Shown one piece after another: positions 16,938-25,989 of a DNA stretch of 64,000 nucleotides. Origin of the DNA: Pedobacter cryoconitis (GTDB taxonomy: Bacteria > Bacteroidota > Bacteroidia > Sphingobacteriales > Sphingobacteriaceae). Within the stretch, counting starts at the first letter, position 1. Every line of letters begins with the position of its first letter. The position numbers and the translations under genes are program-made. The stretch covers positions 5,518,001-5,582,000 of the forward strand of contig NZ_CP014504.1 in the NCBI RefSeq assembly GCF_001590605.1, given 5' to 3'. Under the pieces are notes generated by a model. The model saw nothing but the letters and a program-made list of their open reading frames with translations, had not been told where the DNA came from and made no database searches.

Positions 16938-18335
16938 ATGCATATCGTAACAGTTTTATGGCTTAAGTCACTCGATTTTTTTAGTAATGTTCCTGATGAT
17001 CAGTTACAATGGTTTATAGCTAACAGTGAGAATCAATTGCTCAGCGATGGCGATTATCTGACCCAGCCTGGTGATCCGATTCAAGGTCCCCATGTGTTAG
17101 TTGCAGGTAAATTGAGCCTCCATATGTTCCAGAATGGCTCCAAACGTGAATTTGTAATGTTCACTAAAGGAGATATTTCAGGTTATCTGCCTTATTCCAG
17201 AGGAAAGATTTCAGGAGGATATGCACAGGCAATTGGTGAGGTGCAACTCTTAAGTTTCCGGACAGACAGCATTCAGGAAATGATTAAGGATCACTTTGAG
17301 CTCACACAAGCACTTGTTCATGTGATGAGCAACCGGGTAAGAGAATTTACGGCGATGCAGCAGCAAAATGAAAAGATGATGGCACTCGGCAAATTGAGTG
17401 CAGGTCTTGCACATGAGCTGAACAACCCTGCTTCAGCGATTGTACGTGACTCTATTTCACTGAAGGAACACTTAAGAATGGGCCCGGAAGTTTTTAAGAA
17501 AGTGGCGGCCATTACTATTGCCGAAGACAAGATCGATAAATTAAACGAGGTATTATTTGGCATACTAGGTGTGAAAGAGAAACCTCTTTTAACTTTAAAA
17601 CAGCGTGTAAAACTGGAAGATGAAATTGCAGACTGGTTTGAAGCAAAAAACGTAGAGAACGGTTATGCCATTGCAGAAAGTTTTGTTGATTTTAACTTCA
17701 ATATAGCCGACCTGGAAGCCTGTGCAGCACCTGTTGCGGAACATCTTTCTCCGGTTTTTAACTGGATCAGTAATCTGCTGGTTACAGAGCGGATGGTCGA
17801 AGATATTCAGGAATCTTCTAAAAGAATAGCTGATCTGGTTAATTCAGTTAAAACATTCACCCATATGGACAGGGGAATGGATAAAGAATACGCAGATATC
17901 CATATTGGTATCCGCAATACACTGACCATGTTAGGTCACAAAATCAAGAAAGGGAATATTACAGTGTTGGAAGAGTATGATGAAACGCTTCCGCAGGTCA
18001 AAGGGATAATTGGTGAATTAAACCAGGTCTGGACAAACCTGATTGACAATGCAATTGATGCTATGGAACCAAACCAGAAAGGTACTTTAATCCTGAAAAC
18101 AGAGCAGGACAGAGAATTTGTCAATGTCTTTATTATTGATGATGGCCCAGGCATCCCTGCCGATGTTCTCACAAGTATATTTGATCCTTTTTTCACAACT
18201 AAACCCATGGGTAAAGGCACAGGAATGGGGCTGGAAGTGGTTCAAAGAATCATTCATCAGCACAATGGTAATGTTAAGGTTAAATCTGTACCGGGCCGAA
18301 CGGAATTTACGGTATGTTTTCCGCTGGAAAACTAA
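16938..18335 (+). CDS. Cyclic-nucleotide-binding-domain histidine kinase
   Basis: 465 residues, no membrane segment, so cytoplasmic. N-terminal Crp-like cNMP-binding fold (about 10-125, with GDYLTQPGDPIQGPHVLVAGKL-like strands), HisKA-type H-box LSAGLAHELNNPASAI with the phospho-acceptor His near 160, and a HATPase domain with N-box NLIDNAIDAM, G1 DDGPGIP and G2 GKGTGMGLEVV. An insertion of about 100 residues with helices separates the H-box from the rest of the dimerisation helix. The gene 45 nt downstream encodes a receiver fused to a thioredoxin-reductase-like enzyme, its probable partner. What the cNMP-like domain senses is unknown. Confidence 0.88.
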   Translation: MHIVTVLWLKSLDFFSNVPDDQLQWFIANSENQLLSDGDYLTQPGDPIQGPHVLVAGKLSLHMFQNGSKREFVMFTKGDISGYLPYSRGKISGGYAQAIGEVQLLSFRTDSIQEMIKDHFELTQALVHVMSNRVREFTAMQQQNEKMMALGKLSAGLAHELNNPASAIVRDSISLKEHLRMGPEVFKKVAAITIAEDKIDKLNEVLFGILGVKEKPLLTLKQRVKLEDEIADWFEAKNVENGYAIAESFVDFNFNIADLEACAAPVAEHLSPVFNWISNLLVTERMVEDIQESSKRIADLVNSVKTFTHMDRGMDKEYADIHIGIRNTLTMLGHKIKKGNITVLEEYDETLPQVKGIIGELNQVWTNLIDNAIDAMEPNQKGTLILKTEQDREFVNVFIIDDGPGIPADVLTSIFDPFFTTKPMGKGTGMGLEVVQRIIHQHNGNVKVKSVPGRTEFTVCFPLEN

Positions 18336-18379
18336 TGGCTTGATAAGCTGTTTAAACGAATTTTAAATTAGTATAAAAG

Positions 18380-20041
18380 ATGAACCTTCCTATAATTTTT
18401 TCTATAGATGATGACCCACAGGTTTTGCGCGCAATCAGCCGTGACCTGAAAATAAAATACAGTAAAGAATATAAAATATTAAGTACTACGTCTGCTCAGG
18501 AAGCACTGGATATGCTGATCGATCTTAAAAACAGTGCTGATGTGGTTGCTTTATTTTTATGCGACCAGCGGATGCCTGAAATGGAAGGTGTAGCTTTTCT
18601 GGAGAAAGCAATGCTGATTTATCCCGAAGCAAAGCGTGTTTTGCTGACTGCTTATTCTGATACTGAAGCTGCAATTAAAGCTATCAATGAGGTGAAGCTT
18701 GATTATTATCTGATTAAACCATGGGACCCGCCAGAGGATAAACTCTATCCTGTGATCAATGACCTGCTGGATGACTGGCAAGGTGATTATACGCCTGAAT
18801 TTAAAGGGATCAGAGTGGTCGGTTTTCAATTCTCCCCGTTATCGCATGTCGTCAAAGATTACTTAGCCAGCAATTTGATCCCATATCGATGGCTGGATGT
18901 CCAGACCAATCCTGATGCGACCAGTCTATTGACACTCAATAAGCTAACAAATGATGATCTGCCCATGGTTTTAATGGATGATGGGACATTTTTAACTAAA
19001 CCATCTATTAAGGAAATTGCAGCAAAAATAGGCAAGAACCCGGAAATAATCCATGACATGTATGATGTGGTGATTATTGGTGCGGGCCCGGCAGGTTTAG
19101 CTGCGGCAGTTTATGGGGCTTCCGAAGGATTAAAAACACTGATGATCGAACGTAAAGCTCCCGGAGGACAGGCAGGAACAAGTTCAAGAATAGAAAACTA
19201 TTTAGGCTTCCCGGCTGGATTGAGCGGAGCAGATCTGACCAGGAGAGCAATCAGCCAGGCTGTACGTTTAGGCGCCGGATTCTTATCTCCGCAATCGGTG
19301 AGCGATATTAAACAAAAAGATGGTTATAAAACCATTATCCTGGAAGACGGGCCTGAGATTATCAGCCGCTCTGTGATCATCACCACAGGCGTGGATTACC
19401 GGAAGCTGGAAGTAAAAGGTGTTTCTGATCTGACTGGTGCTGGTATTTATTATGGTGCTGCCACTACAGAAGCCAGTGCTTGCAGAGACAAAAATGTTTA
19501 TATCATTGGCGGAGGTAACTCTGCTGGGCAGGCGGCAATGTATTTATCAAAATTTGCCTGCAGTGTCAACATTGTTATCCGTAAAGATGATTTGACATCG
19601 ACTATGTCCTCTTACCTGATTGATCAGATTGGACATACACCGAATGTGCATACTTTAGGGAATACCGAAGTGATTGAAGCGAAAGGAGATAAGTGTTTAG
19701 AGAAATTGGTACTGATTAACGTTAAAACAAAAGAAACCAGAGAAGAAGAAGCTGCTGCACTTTATATTTTTATAGGTGCTAAACCCTACACAGACTGGCT
19801 GAAACTGGATATACTGAAAGATGAAAAAGGTTTCATTGAAACTGGCCGTGAATTGAGAAATTATGAGAGTTTTACTAAAACATGGAAGTTGAAAAGGGAT
19901 CCTTTTTTACTGGAAACCAGTTGTGCAGGCATTTTTGCCGCAGGCGATGTCCGTTCTGGTGCCATGAACAGGGTAGCCTCAGCTGTGGGAGAAGGCTCTA
20001 TGGCGATCAGCTTTGTCCATAAGTATTTGGCTGAAGTTTAA
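18380..20041 (+). CDS. Response regulator fused to thioredoxin-reductase-like FAD oxidoreductase
   Basis: 553 residues in three parts. Receiver (about 1-125): acidic pair DDD near 8, phospho-acceptor Asp62 in CDQRMP, Lys in YYLIKPW. Middle (about 140-220): thioredoxin/glutaredoxin-like fold without a CxxC. C-terminal reductase (about 228-550): GAGPAGLAAAVYGASEG for FAD, GGGNSAGQAAMYLSKF for NAD(P)H, and AGDVRSG. Where thioredoxin reductase has CATC, this protein has GAAT, so the canonical redox pair is missing; a Cys follows five residues later in EASAC. This matches the fused response regulator/thioredoxin-disulfide-reductase type, whose reaction is not settled. Phosphorylation by the upstream cNMP-domain kinase is inferred from adjacency. 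Confidence 0.88.
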   Translation: MNLPIIFSIDDDPQVLRAISRDLKIKYSKEYKILSTTSAQEALDMLIDLKNSADVVALFLCDQRMPEMEGVAFLEKAMLIYPEAKRVLLTAYSDTEAAIKAINEVKLDYYLIKPWDPPEDKLYPVINDLLDDWQGDYTPEFKGIRVVGFQFSPLSHVVKDYLASNLIPYRWLDVQTNPDATSLLTLNKLTNDDLPMVLMDDGTFLTKPSIKEIAAKIGKNPEIIHDMYDVVIIGAGPAGLAAAVYGASEGLKTLMIERKAPGGQAGTSSRIENYLGFPAGLSGADLTRRAISQAVRLGAGFLSPQSVSDIKQKDGYKTIILEDGPEIISRSVIITTGVDYRKLEVKGVSDLTGAGIYYGAATTEASACRDKNVYIIGGGNSAGQAAMYLSKFACSVNIVIRKDDLTSTMSSYLIDQIGHTPNVHTLGNTEVIEAKGDKCLEKLVLINVKTKETREEEAAALYIFIGAKPYTDWLKLDILKDEKGFIETGRELRNYESFTKTWKLKRDPFLLETSCAGIFAAGDVRSGAMNRVASAVGEGSMAISFVHKYLAEV

Positions 20042-20130
20042 ATAATACTCCGGTGTTTAACAATGCTCCGGAAGTTAACGATCGGAATTTAAACAATACG
20101 CTGGAACTTAAACGACCTGCTGAAGTTTAA
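20033..20130. repeat. Degenerate about 19-nt tandem repeat overlapping the gene end
   Basis: Six imperfect units of roughly GAAGTTTAAACAATGCTCCG begin at 20033, 20053, 20071, 20085, 20104 and 20123; unit lengths are 20, 18, 14, 19 and 19 nt. The first unit includes the final codons and stop of the reductase fusion gene, so the array looks like repeated duplication of the 3' end. Confidence 0.6.
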
Positions 20131-20172
20131 AATAAAATGGCTTTTCCTGATCAGGGAAAGCCATTTTATTTT
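20129..20172 (+). terminator. Terminator of the kinase/reductase operon
   Basis: AAAATAAAATGGCTTT pairs with AAAGCCATTTTATTTT around a CCTGATCAGG inner stem; one bulged position on each side. Ends in a T-rich stretch. The remaining DNA to 20373 is AT-rich leader without a recognisable promoter. Confidence 0.85.
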
Positions 20173-20373
20173 AGTGCGTGACATACTATAAAAATTTATA
20201 AAATCAATTCAGGATCGAATAACTAAACCGGTTTCTATTGTTTAACAAAGGCTTTACACTAAAGAATTATGTGAGCAATATCTTTGTTACAGCGCATTAA
20301 TTATAAATATATCTTATAATTTGATAACTAAAATGTGCTCCATTAGATTAACACACATAATTTGATTAACAAA

Positions 20374-22755
20374 ATGAATTCAAGAAGAGACTTTTTGAAG
20401 AAAGCAGCAATGTTTTCTGGTGCTGCCGGTTTAGCAAACGTAATTCCCATGTCTATACAAAAGGCAATGGCAATTGAAGCTGATCCCGGAACTACTTTTT
20501 ATGACGCAGAACACGTGGTTTTCCTGATGCAGGAAAATCGTTCTTTTGATCATATGTTTGGTAAGCTGAGTGGAGTACGTGGATTCAATGATCCCCGTGC
20601 AGCAATTCTGCCCAATAAAAATAAAGTATGGCTGCAACAAGATGCTTCTGGAAATACTTTTGCACCTTTCCACATAGATATTAACAAAACTAAAATTACC
20701 TGGCAGGGTGGGTTGCCCCATTCCTGGAATGACCAGGTTGCAGCCCGTAATAAAGGGAAATATGATAAATGGGTCCCGGTAAAAACCCTGATGACCTTAG
20801 GGCATTACGAGCGTAGTGATGTTCCTTTTTATTACGCTTTAGCAGACGCCTTTACCATTTGTGACCACAGCTTTTGTTCCTCACTGACCGGGACTACACC
20901 AAACAGGTTATTCTTCTGGTCAGGTACAATCCGTGCGGAGCAAAATGGAAAAGCTGTAGCAGCAGTCAATAACTCACAGGCTGAATCTCATTCTGGTACT
21001 TTTGTAGACTGGGATACTTTTCCGGAACTACTGGAAGACAATGGCATATCCTGGAAGGTTTATCAAAACGAACTCTGGACGGTAAATTTACAAGATAAAA
21101 GAGTTGGTGATTGGGTGGATAATTATGGAGATAACGCCTTGGAATATGTGAAAAGATATAACGTTAAACTTTCTGCCTACTTCCGTAAACACGGTGACCA
21201 GACTAATAAAAAAGAAATTTTAACTGCAGAACAAGTCACTGCAAAATACAATAAACTAAGCCAGAAGGAAAGAAACCTGATAGACAAAGCATTTGCGACC
21301 AATATCAATATGCCAGGAGATTATCTGGAACTAGAACCCTTCACCTATACCGATGATCAGGGGAAAAAAGAAACAGTGGATATCCCTAAAAATGATATTT
21401 TCCATCAGTTCAGAGCAGATGTAGATCAGGGTAAATTACCTGCTGTTTCCTGGTTAGTTGCCCCTCAGCGCTTCTCAGACCATACCAGTTCTCCCTTATA
21501 TGGGACATGGTATGTATCCGAGGCCATTGACATTCTGACCAAAAACCCTGAAATCTGGAAAAAGACCATCTTTGTTTTGACTTATGATGAGAATGATGGG
21601 TATTTCGACCATATCCCACCATTTGTAGCGCCAAACCCTAATGACCCGGAAACAGGAAAAGTCTCTTCAAAAATGAATATTGACGTAGAATGGGAAGCTA
21701 AAACGGGAAGTCCGCTAGGTTTAGGATACCGCGTACCGATGCTGATCGCTTCACCATGGAGTAAAGGAGGATATGTGAATTCACAAGTATTTGACCATAC
21801 CTCTTCACAACAATTCCTGGAGAAATTTCTAAGTAAAAAGATAGGTAAGAAGATCAAAAATAATAATATAAGCGATTGGAGAAGGGCCGTTTGCGGAGAC
21901 TTAACCTCAGTTTTCAGACCTTATAACGGGGAGAAAATAGTTAACCCTAAAGCATTGCAAAAGAATGAGGTCGTAACCAGTATTCAAAATGCGAAGAATA
22001 AACCAGCACAGGTTACCCCTGATGCACTAACAGCAGCAGAAATTGCGGCAATTAATGCCAATGCGCCATTTTCTTCCGCGTCGCCCGCAGCTATGCCTGT
22101 ACAAGAAAAAGGAACAAGAAAAGCTTGTGCTTTACCCTACCAGTTATTCGCAGAAGCTAATCTGAATGCAGATAAAACGGCAGTAGAATTAAAATTTGAA
22201 TCTGGTAAAACCGGATTTGGACAATTGCTGGAGCCAGTTGGTTCTGCATTTAGTGTGACTTCTTTAAATCCATATAGTGGTATCAATGGTAAAAACTGGG
22301 ATTATGCGGTGAATGCAGGAGATCAGGTAACGCACCAGCTTCAGTTGAGTAAATTTAAAACTGAAAATTATAACCTGCTGGTTAGAGGGCCTAATGGATT
22401 TTTCAGACATTTCAAAGGCAGTAAAAATGATCCTGAGCTTACCATAAAGTGTACCTATGAAAAATCGGGGTTACTGAAAGAAAAACTCAGTGGAAATGTT
22501 AGTATACTATTGGAAAATACAGGAGCAGCAGCTTTAACACTGGAAATCAAACCAGGTGTATATGCAGGTAATTCCCAGAAAGTCCAATTGAAACCTAAAA
22601 GTAAGGAACAAGTCGTATTGAATCTTGGAAAGCACTCCGGTTGGTATGATTTTACCATTGTAACCGCAGATGAAGCTTATAGCAGACAGTATGCAGGGCA
22701 TGTAGAAACCGGTGAAGAGTCCGTTTCTGATCCTTACATGGCAGGAATCCTATAA
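20374..22755 (+). CDS. Phosphocholine-specific phospholipase C, Tat-exported
   Basis: 793 residues from the ATG at 20374 (a TTG four codons earlier is less likely). Twin-arginine signal MNSRRDFLKKAAMFSG followed by an Ala-rich stretch. The catalytic phosphoesterase domain (about 40-500) opens with EHVVFLMQENRSFDH, the diagnostic motif of PlcH/PlcN and acid phosphatase AcpA, and includes DHSFCSSLTGTTPNRLFFWSGT and LTYDENDGYFDHIPPF. Two C-terminal beta domains of the phospholipase C repeat type (about 590-780) follow. The family hydrolyses phosphatidylcholine or sphingomyelin to phosphocholine, which may serve phosphorus or choline scavenging. It is convergent with a sensor kinase gene 4 nt away. 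Host-directed or scavenging role is open. Confidence 0.93.
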   Translation: MNSRRDFLKKAAMFSGAAGLANVIPMSIQKAMAIEADPGTTFYDAEHVVFLMQENRSFDHMFGKLSGVRGFNDPRAAILPNKNKVWLQQDASGNTFAPFHIDINKTKITWQGGLPHSWNDQVAARNKGKYDKWVPVKTLMTLGHYERSDVPFYYALADAFTICDHSFCSSLTGTTPNRLFFWSGTIRAEQNGKAVAAVNNSQAESHSGTFVDWDTFPELLEDNGISWKVYQNELWTVNLQDKRVGDWVDNYGDNALEYVKRYNVKLSAYFRKHGDQTNKKEILTAEQVTAKYNKLSQKERNLIDKAFATNINMPGDYLELEPFTYTDDQGKKETVDIPKNDIFHQFRADVDQGKLPAVSWLVAPQRFSDHTSSPLYGTWYVSEAIDILTKNPEIWKKTIFVLTYDENDGYFDHIPPFVAPNPNDPETGKVSSKMNIDVEWEAKTGSPLGLGYRVPMLIASPWSKGGYVNSQVFDHTSSQQFLEKFLSKKIGKKIKNNNISDWRRAVCGDLTSVFRPYNGEKIVNPKALQKNEVVTSIQNAKNKPAQVTPDALTAAEIAAINANAPFSSASPAAMPVQEKGTRKACALPYQLFAEANLNADKTAVELKFESGKTGFGQLLEPVGSAFSVTSLNPYSGINGKNWDYAVNAGDQVTHQLQLSKFKTENYNLLVRGPNGFFRHFKGSKNDPELTIKCTYEKSGLLKEKLSGNVSILLENTGAAALTLEIKPGVYAGNSQKVQLKPKSKEQVVLNLGKHSGWYDFTIVTADEAYSRQYAGHVETGEESVSDPYMAGIL

Positions 22756-22759
22756 TTAC

Positions 22760-23971
22760 CTATCCTTGTTTATAAGTGGGCAGAGAGATAAAGAAAGAGC
22801 TTCCAAAGTTTTTACCTTCACTTTCTGCCCATACTTTACCTTTATGGCTTTCCACAAGCATTTTTACAATAAATAAACCTAAGCCATAGGATTTTTCATG
22901 TGCTGTAGGAATGGCACTTAATTTCGCGAATTTCGTAAATAGCTTTTTCATATCGTCCTCACTCAGGCCCAGGCCTTGATCCTTGAACTCAATAATCAGC
23001 TCCTCCTCCATCATCGAAGTATTGATAACAATGGTAGCTCCTTCATAAGAGTACTTCATGGCATTACTCAGCAAATTATCCAATACATCCACTATACGTT
23101 CCCGATCCGCATAAATTAAAGCAGACAGGTCATTGTTAATGATTAAAGTTTGATTTTTCGCAGCCAGTGAAAGTTCAAAAGACTGTTGCAACTGTAACAG
23201 CAGGCCGGTAATCATCACAGGTTCATGAACTAATTCAACCAGTGAATTTTCATTTCTGGCGTCTGTCAGCAGGTTGTTAAGCTTTTTCTCTACGCCTTTA
23301 GAAGAATTCTCAATTTTGGCGGCCATAGTAAATACCTTTTCACTTGTCATTTCACGGCTGCCCAACAGTTGGGCGTACAGAGAAATTGAAGTGATAGGGT
23401 TTTTCATATCATGAGCCAGACGATGCAGCCGGTCATCATAAGCTCTCACAATTTTTCTGTTCACCATCCTGGTCTCCAGCTTCTCCATCACCATCCTGGA
23501 AAGTAACAATAGCATTCTGGATTGATGGTCGGTTACTGTAGTCCGGGGTTCAGCATCCAGGACACAGACCGTACCCAGTGCAAATCCATCCGCAGTTCTG
23601 ATCTGTGCAGCTGCATAAAATCTTACGCCCCCTGGCCTTGCGATATAAGGGTTTTTCATCAGTTCAGGAAATTGATGAGTGTCGTGAAAAATAGTCAGGT
23701 CATCCTCCATAATACTCAGCGAGCAAAGACCATAAGCTCTGGAAATATGATCAACCTCAATCCTGCTGCTACTTGCTTTAACGAAAACATGCCCTTTATC
23801 AACAAAAGTTACAAAAGCCTTCTTCGTTCCGAATATTTCGGCCGCCATTAAAGCAATCGTATCAAAATCCGTTTCAAAATGGGTGTCCAGAATTTCATAT
23901 TGGTATAGTTTTTTTAATCTGCTCTCGTCATTATTGGGAATAAGATTATCCGGCATTTGATTATTTATCAT
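22760..23971 (-). CDS. GAF-domain sensor histidine kinase
   Basis: 403 residues, no membrane segment. N-terminal GAF domain (about 25-165) of the type starting RLKKLYQYEILDT, common in light- or redox-independent cytosolic sensors; H-box RLAHDMKNPITSISLYAQL (His near 187); HATPase domain with N-box DNLLSNAMKYS, G1 DQGLGLSE and G2 YGLGLFIVK. No response regulator is adjacent; the signal is unknown. Start ATG at 23971. Confidence 0.9.
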   Translation of the reverse strand: MINNQMPDNLIPNNDESRLKKLYQYEILDTHFETDFDTIALMAAEIFGTKKAFVTFVDKGHVFVKASSSRIEVDHISRAYGLCSLSIMEDDLTIFHDTHQFPELMKNPYIARPGGVRFYAAAQIRTADGFALGTVCVLDAEPRTTVTDHQSRMLLLLSRMVMEKLETRMVNRKIVRAYDDRLHRLAHDMKNPITSISLYAQLLGSREMTSEKVFTMAAKIENSSKGVEKKLNNLLTDARNENSLVELVHEPVMITGLLLQLQQSFELSLAAKNQTLIINNDLSALIYADRERIVDVLDNLLSNAMKYSYEGATIVINTSMMEEELIIEFKDQGLGLSEDDMKKLFTKFAKLSAIPTAHEKSYGLGLFIVKMLVESHKGKVWAESEGKNFGSSFFISLPTYKQG

Positions 23972-24250
23972 TGATTTAATTCAAGGCATGCATAGTGAGT
24001 TGATAGGGCACGTTTTAGCCCCTTTTTACCCGGTATAAAAAGAAATCCCGGGAATAATATTATGCATTAAACAAAAAACTGGTTTGATTGTTGTATAAAT
24101 TGTTCTTTTTATGAAACGATGCTGATTAACTACAATATTAAAAGAATTACAATGACCGGTCCGTGTATGTTTATTTGTGAATATTATTCATCCTTATAAA
24201 TTATGAGTATAATTAGACTTTGCCTGGGATTTATTAAGTTTCTTTATTCA

Positions 24251-24293
24251 CAGGTATAAGAAGAGCATGAAATTCATGTTGTTCTTATACCTG
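24251..24293. repeat. 43-nt near-perfect palindrome
   Basis: Outer arms CAGGTATAAGAA / TTCTTATACCTG and inner arms CATGAA / TTCATG around a single A, separated by three unpaired bases per side. No U-run follows on either strand. Confidence 0.7.
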
Positions 24294-24310
24294 GACTGAA
24301 AGGCAGGAGA

Positions 24311-24343
24311 AAAAAGGCTTTAAAATTATTGCGACTAAGCCTT
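24311..24343 (-). terminator. Probable terminator of the recJ-lptB-GH3 operon
   Basis: On the minus strand AAGGCTT, a 16-nt loop, AAGCCTT followed by a T run (the A run at 24309-24315 on the plus strand). Located about 125 nt after the GH3 stop. Confidence 0.5.
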
Positions 24344-24466
24344 CATTTCCTTCTTTACACGCTGCTGCTTTTAACCAGCACTTTACATGGAGAAGTAAGT
24401 TTTACACTTATCGTTCTTTGCTGTAAGCTGTTCAAAATTTAGCACAGGTGAGAATTCAGCCTTTCC

Positions 24467-25981
24467 TTAACGGTTTAACAGGGGTAAAATCTCATCCACA
24501 TACTTTCTTTCATTAGCCAGCCGGGGCACTTTGTGCTGTCCGCCTAATTTGCCTTTTGATTTCAGCCAGTTATAAAAAGTATCTTTTGGTGCATTGTGGA
24601 CTTTAGGCCTGCAAAGCGCCATATTATTGAAACGTTTAGCATCATAGTCAGAATTGATTTCCCGCAGTGTCTGATCCAGCACGTCCACGAATTTCTCAAA
24701 ATCATCAGGCTGCTGGTCAAATTCTATGATCCATTCATGTCCTCCAGCATCATTCCCTTTAAAATAAATAGGACAGGCAGTATAATCTTTAAAAGCTGCG
24801 CCAGTTTCTCTGCACGCTTTACTGATGGCCTGTTCGGCATTGTCAATAATTACTTCTTCTCCAAAAGCATTAATAAAATGTTTAGTTCGGCCTGTAATTT
24901 TGATCCTGAAAGGGGATAAAGAAGTAAATTGAACCGTATCTCCAATTACATAGCGCCATAAACCAGCATTGGTAGAAATAATAATTGCATAATTTCTATT
25001 TAATTCTACCTCTCCAAGATTTAAGGTAACCGGGTTATCATCACAAAGCTGCTCTAAAGGTAAAAACTCATAGTAAATGCCATAATCCAGCATGAGCAAC
25101 ATCTCTTCAGAATTTACCTGATCCTGTATGCCAAAGAAGCCTTCAGAGGCATTATAGGTTTCCAGGTAATACATATCAGCTCTTGGGATCAATTCTTTAA
25201 ACTGTTCCCTGTAAGGACTGAAATTTACCGCCCCATGAAAATAAAGTTCCAGGTTTGGCCATACTTCCAGTAAATTCTTCTTGCCCGTAATTTCCAGTAC
25301 TTTTTTTGCCAGCACAATTGTCCAGGTAGGTACACCAGAAATATTGGTTACGTTCTCTTTAATGGTGGCTTCTGCCATGCGGTCCATTTTTTGCTCGTAA
25401 TCATCCATCAAAGCGATTGAAATATCCGGTGTACGGTAATATTCCGCCCACATTGGCAGATTTTTGATCAGTACAGCAGAAAGATCGCCATAAAAAGAGT
25501 CTTCATTTAACTGATTAATTTGATGGCTGCCACCTAATACAAGCGCTTTTCCGGTCAGGATCTGGTTGGAGGGTTTGTTATTGCAGAAGATGGAGATCAT
25601 ATCTTTCCCACCCTTAAAATGGCATTCCTCTAAAGCCTCAGGAGAGACTGGGATAAATTTACTTCTGTCACTGGTTGTTCCGGATGATTTGGCGAACCAC
25701 TTAATCTCTGAAGGCCAGAGAATATTTTGTTCCCCCTGCAGCATCCGTTCGATATAAGGTTTTAGAGAATCATAATTCTGCAGCGGAATACGCTGCTTAA
25801 ACTGATCTGGGGTCTCAATAGACTTATAATCATATTTCTTTCCCCATTCTGTGTTCTCTGCACAGGAAATCAGGGTATGAAACCATTCCTCCTGGACATC
25901 TATCGGATATTTCATGAAAAGCTCAATCTGGTGGACACGCTTTTTCATATACCAGGTGAAAATAGAATTTACAATTGCCAT
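24467..25981 (-). CDS. GH3-fold acyl-adenylating enzyme
   Basis: 504 residues, the usual length of bacterial GH3 (auxin-responsive promoter family) proteins. ATP/AMP-binding features: FAKSSGTTSDRSKFIPVS near 100, YNASEGFFGIQ near 285, and the C-terminal domain with VIGDTVQFTS, ITGRTKHFINAFGEEV and a Lys-rich end. Plant GH3 enzymes adenylate carboxylic hormones and join them to amino acids; bacterial members are scarcely studied, so acid substrate and acceptor are unknown. It lies 8 nt downstream of lptB, in an operon with recJ, an arrangement that gives no clear functional hint. Confidence 0.88.
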   Translation of the reverse strand: MAIVNSIFTWYMKKRVHQIELFMKYPIDVQEEWFHTLISCAENTEWGKKYDYKSIETPDQFKQRIPLQNYDSLKPYIERMLQGEQNILWPSEIKWFAKSSGTTSDRSKFIPVSPEALEECHFKGGKDMISIFCNNKPSNQILTGKALVLGGSHQINQLNEDSFYGDLSAVLIKNLPMWAEYYRTPDISIALMDDYEQKMDRMAEATIKENVTNISGVPTWTIVLAKKVLEITGKKNLLEVWPNLELYFHGAVNFSPYREQFKELIPRADMYYLETYNASEGFFGIQDQVNSEEMLLMLDYGIYYEFLPLEQLCDDNPVTLNLGEVELNRNYAIIISTNAGLWRYVIGDTVQFTSLSPFRIKITGRTKHFINAFGEEVIIDNAEQAISKACRETGAAFKDYTACPIYFKGNDAGGHEWIIEFDQQPDDFEKFVDVLDQTLREINSDYDAKRFNNMALCRPKVHNAPKDTFYNWLKSKGKLGGQHKVPRLANERKYVDEILPLLNR

Positions 25982-25989
25982 ACGATACC

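Larger units (their letters stand above)
23972..24466. other. 495-nt intergenic region
   Basis: Holds the leader of the GAF kinase, a 43-nt palindrome (24251-24293), a likely minus-strand terminator (24311-24343) and one very short reading frame (24203-24259, 18 codons) with no supporting evidence. The rest shows no coding potential. Confidence 0.6.

Noticed and set aside
24203..24259. 18-codon frame ending at the 43-nt palindrome, possible leader peptide
   Set aside because: No plus-strand gene follows that it could control, and the sequence has no regulatory codon run.
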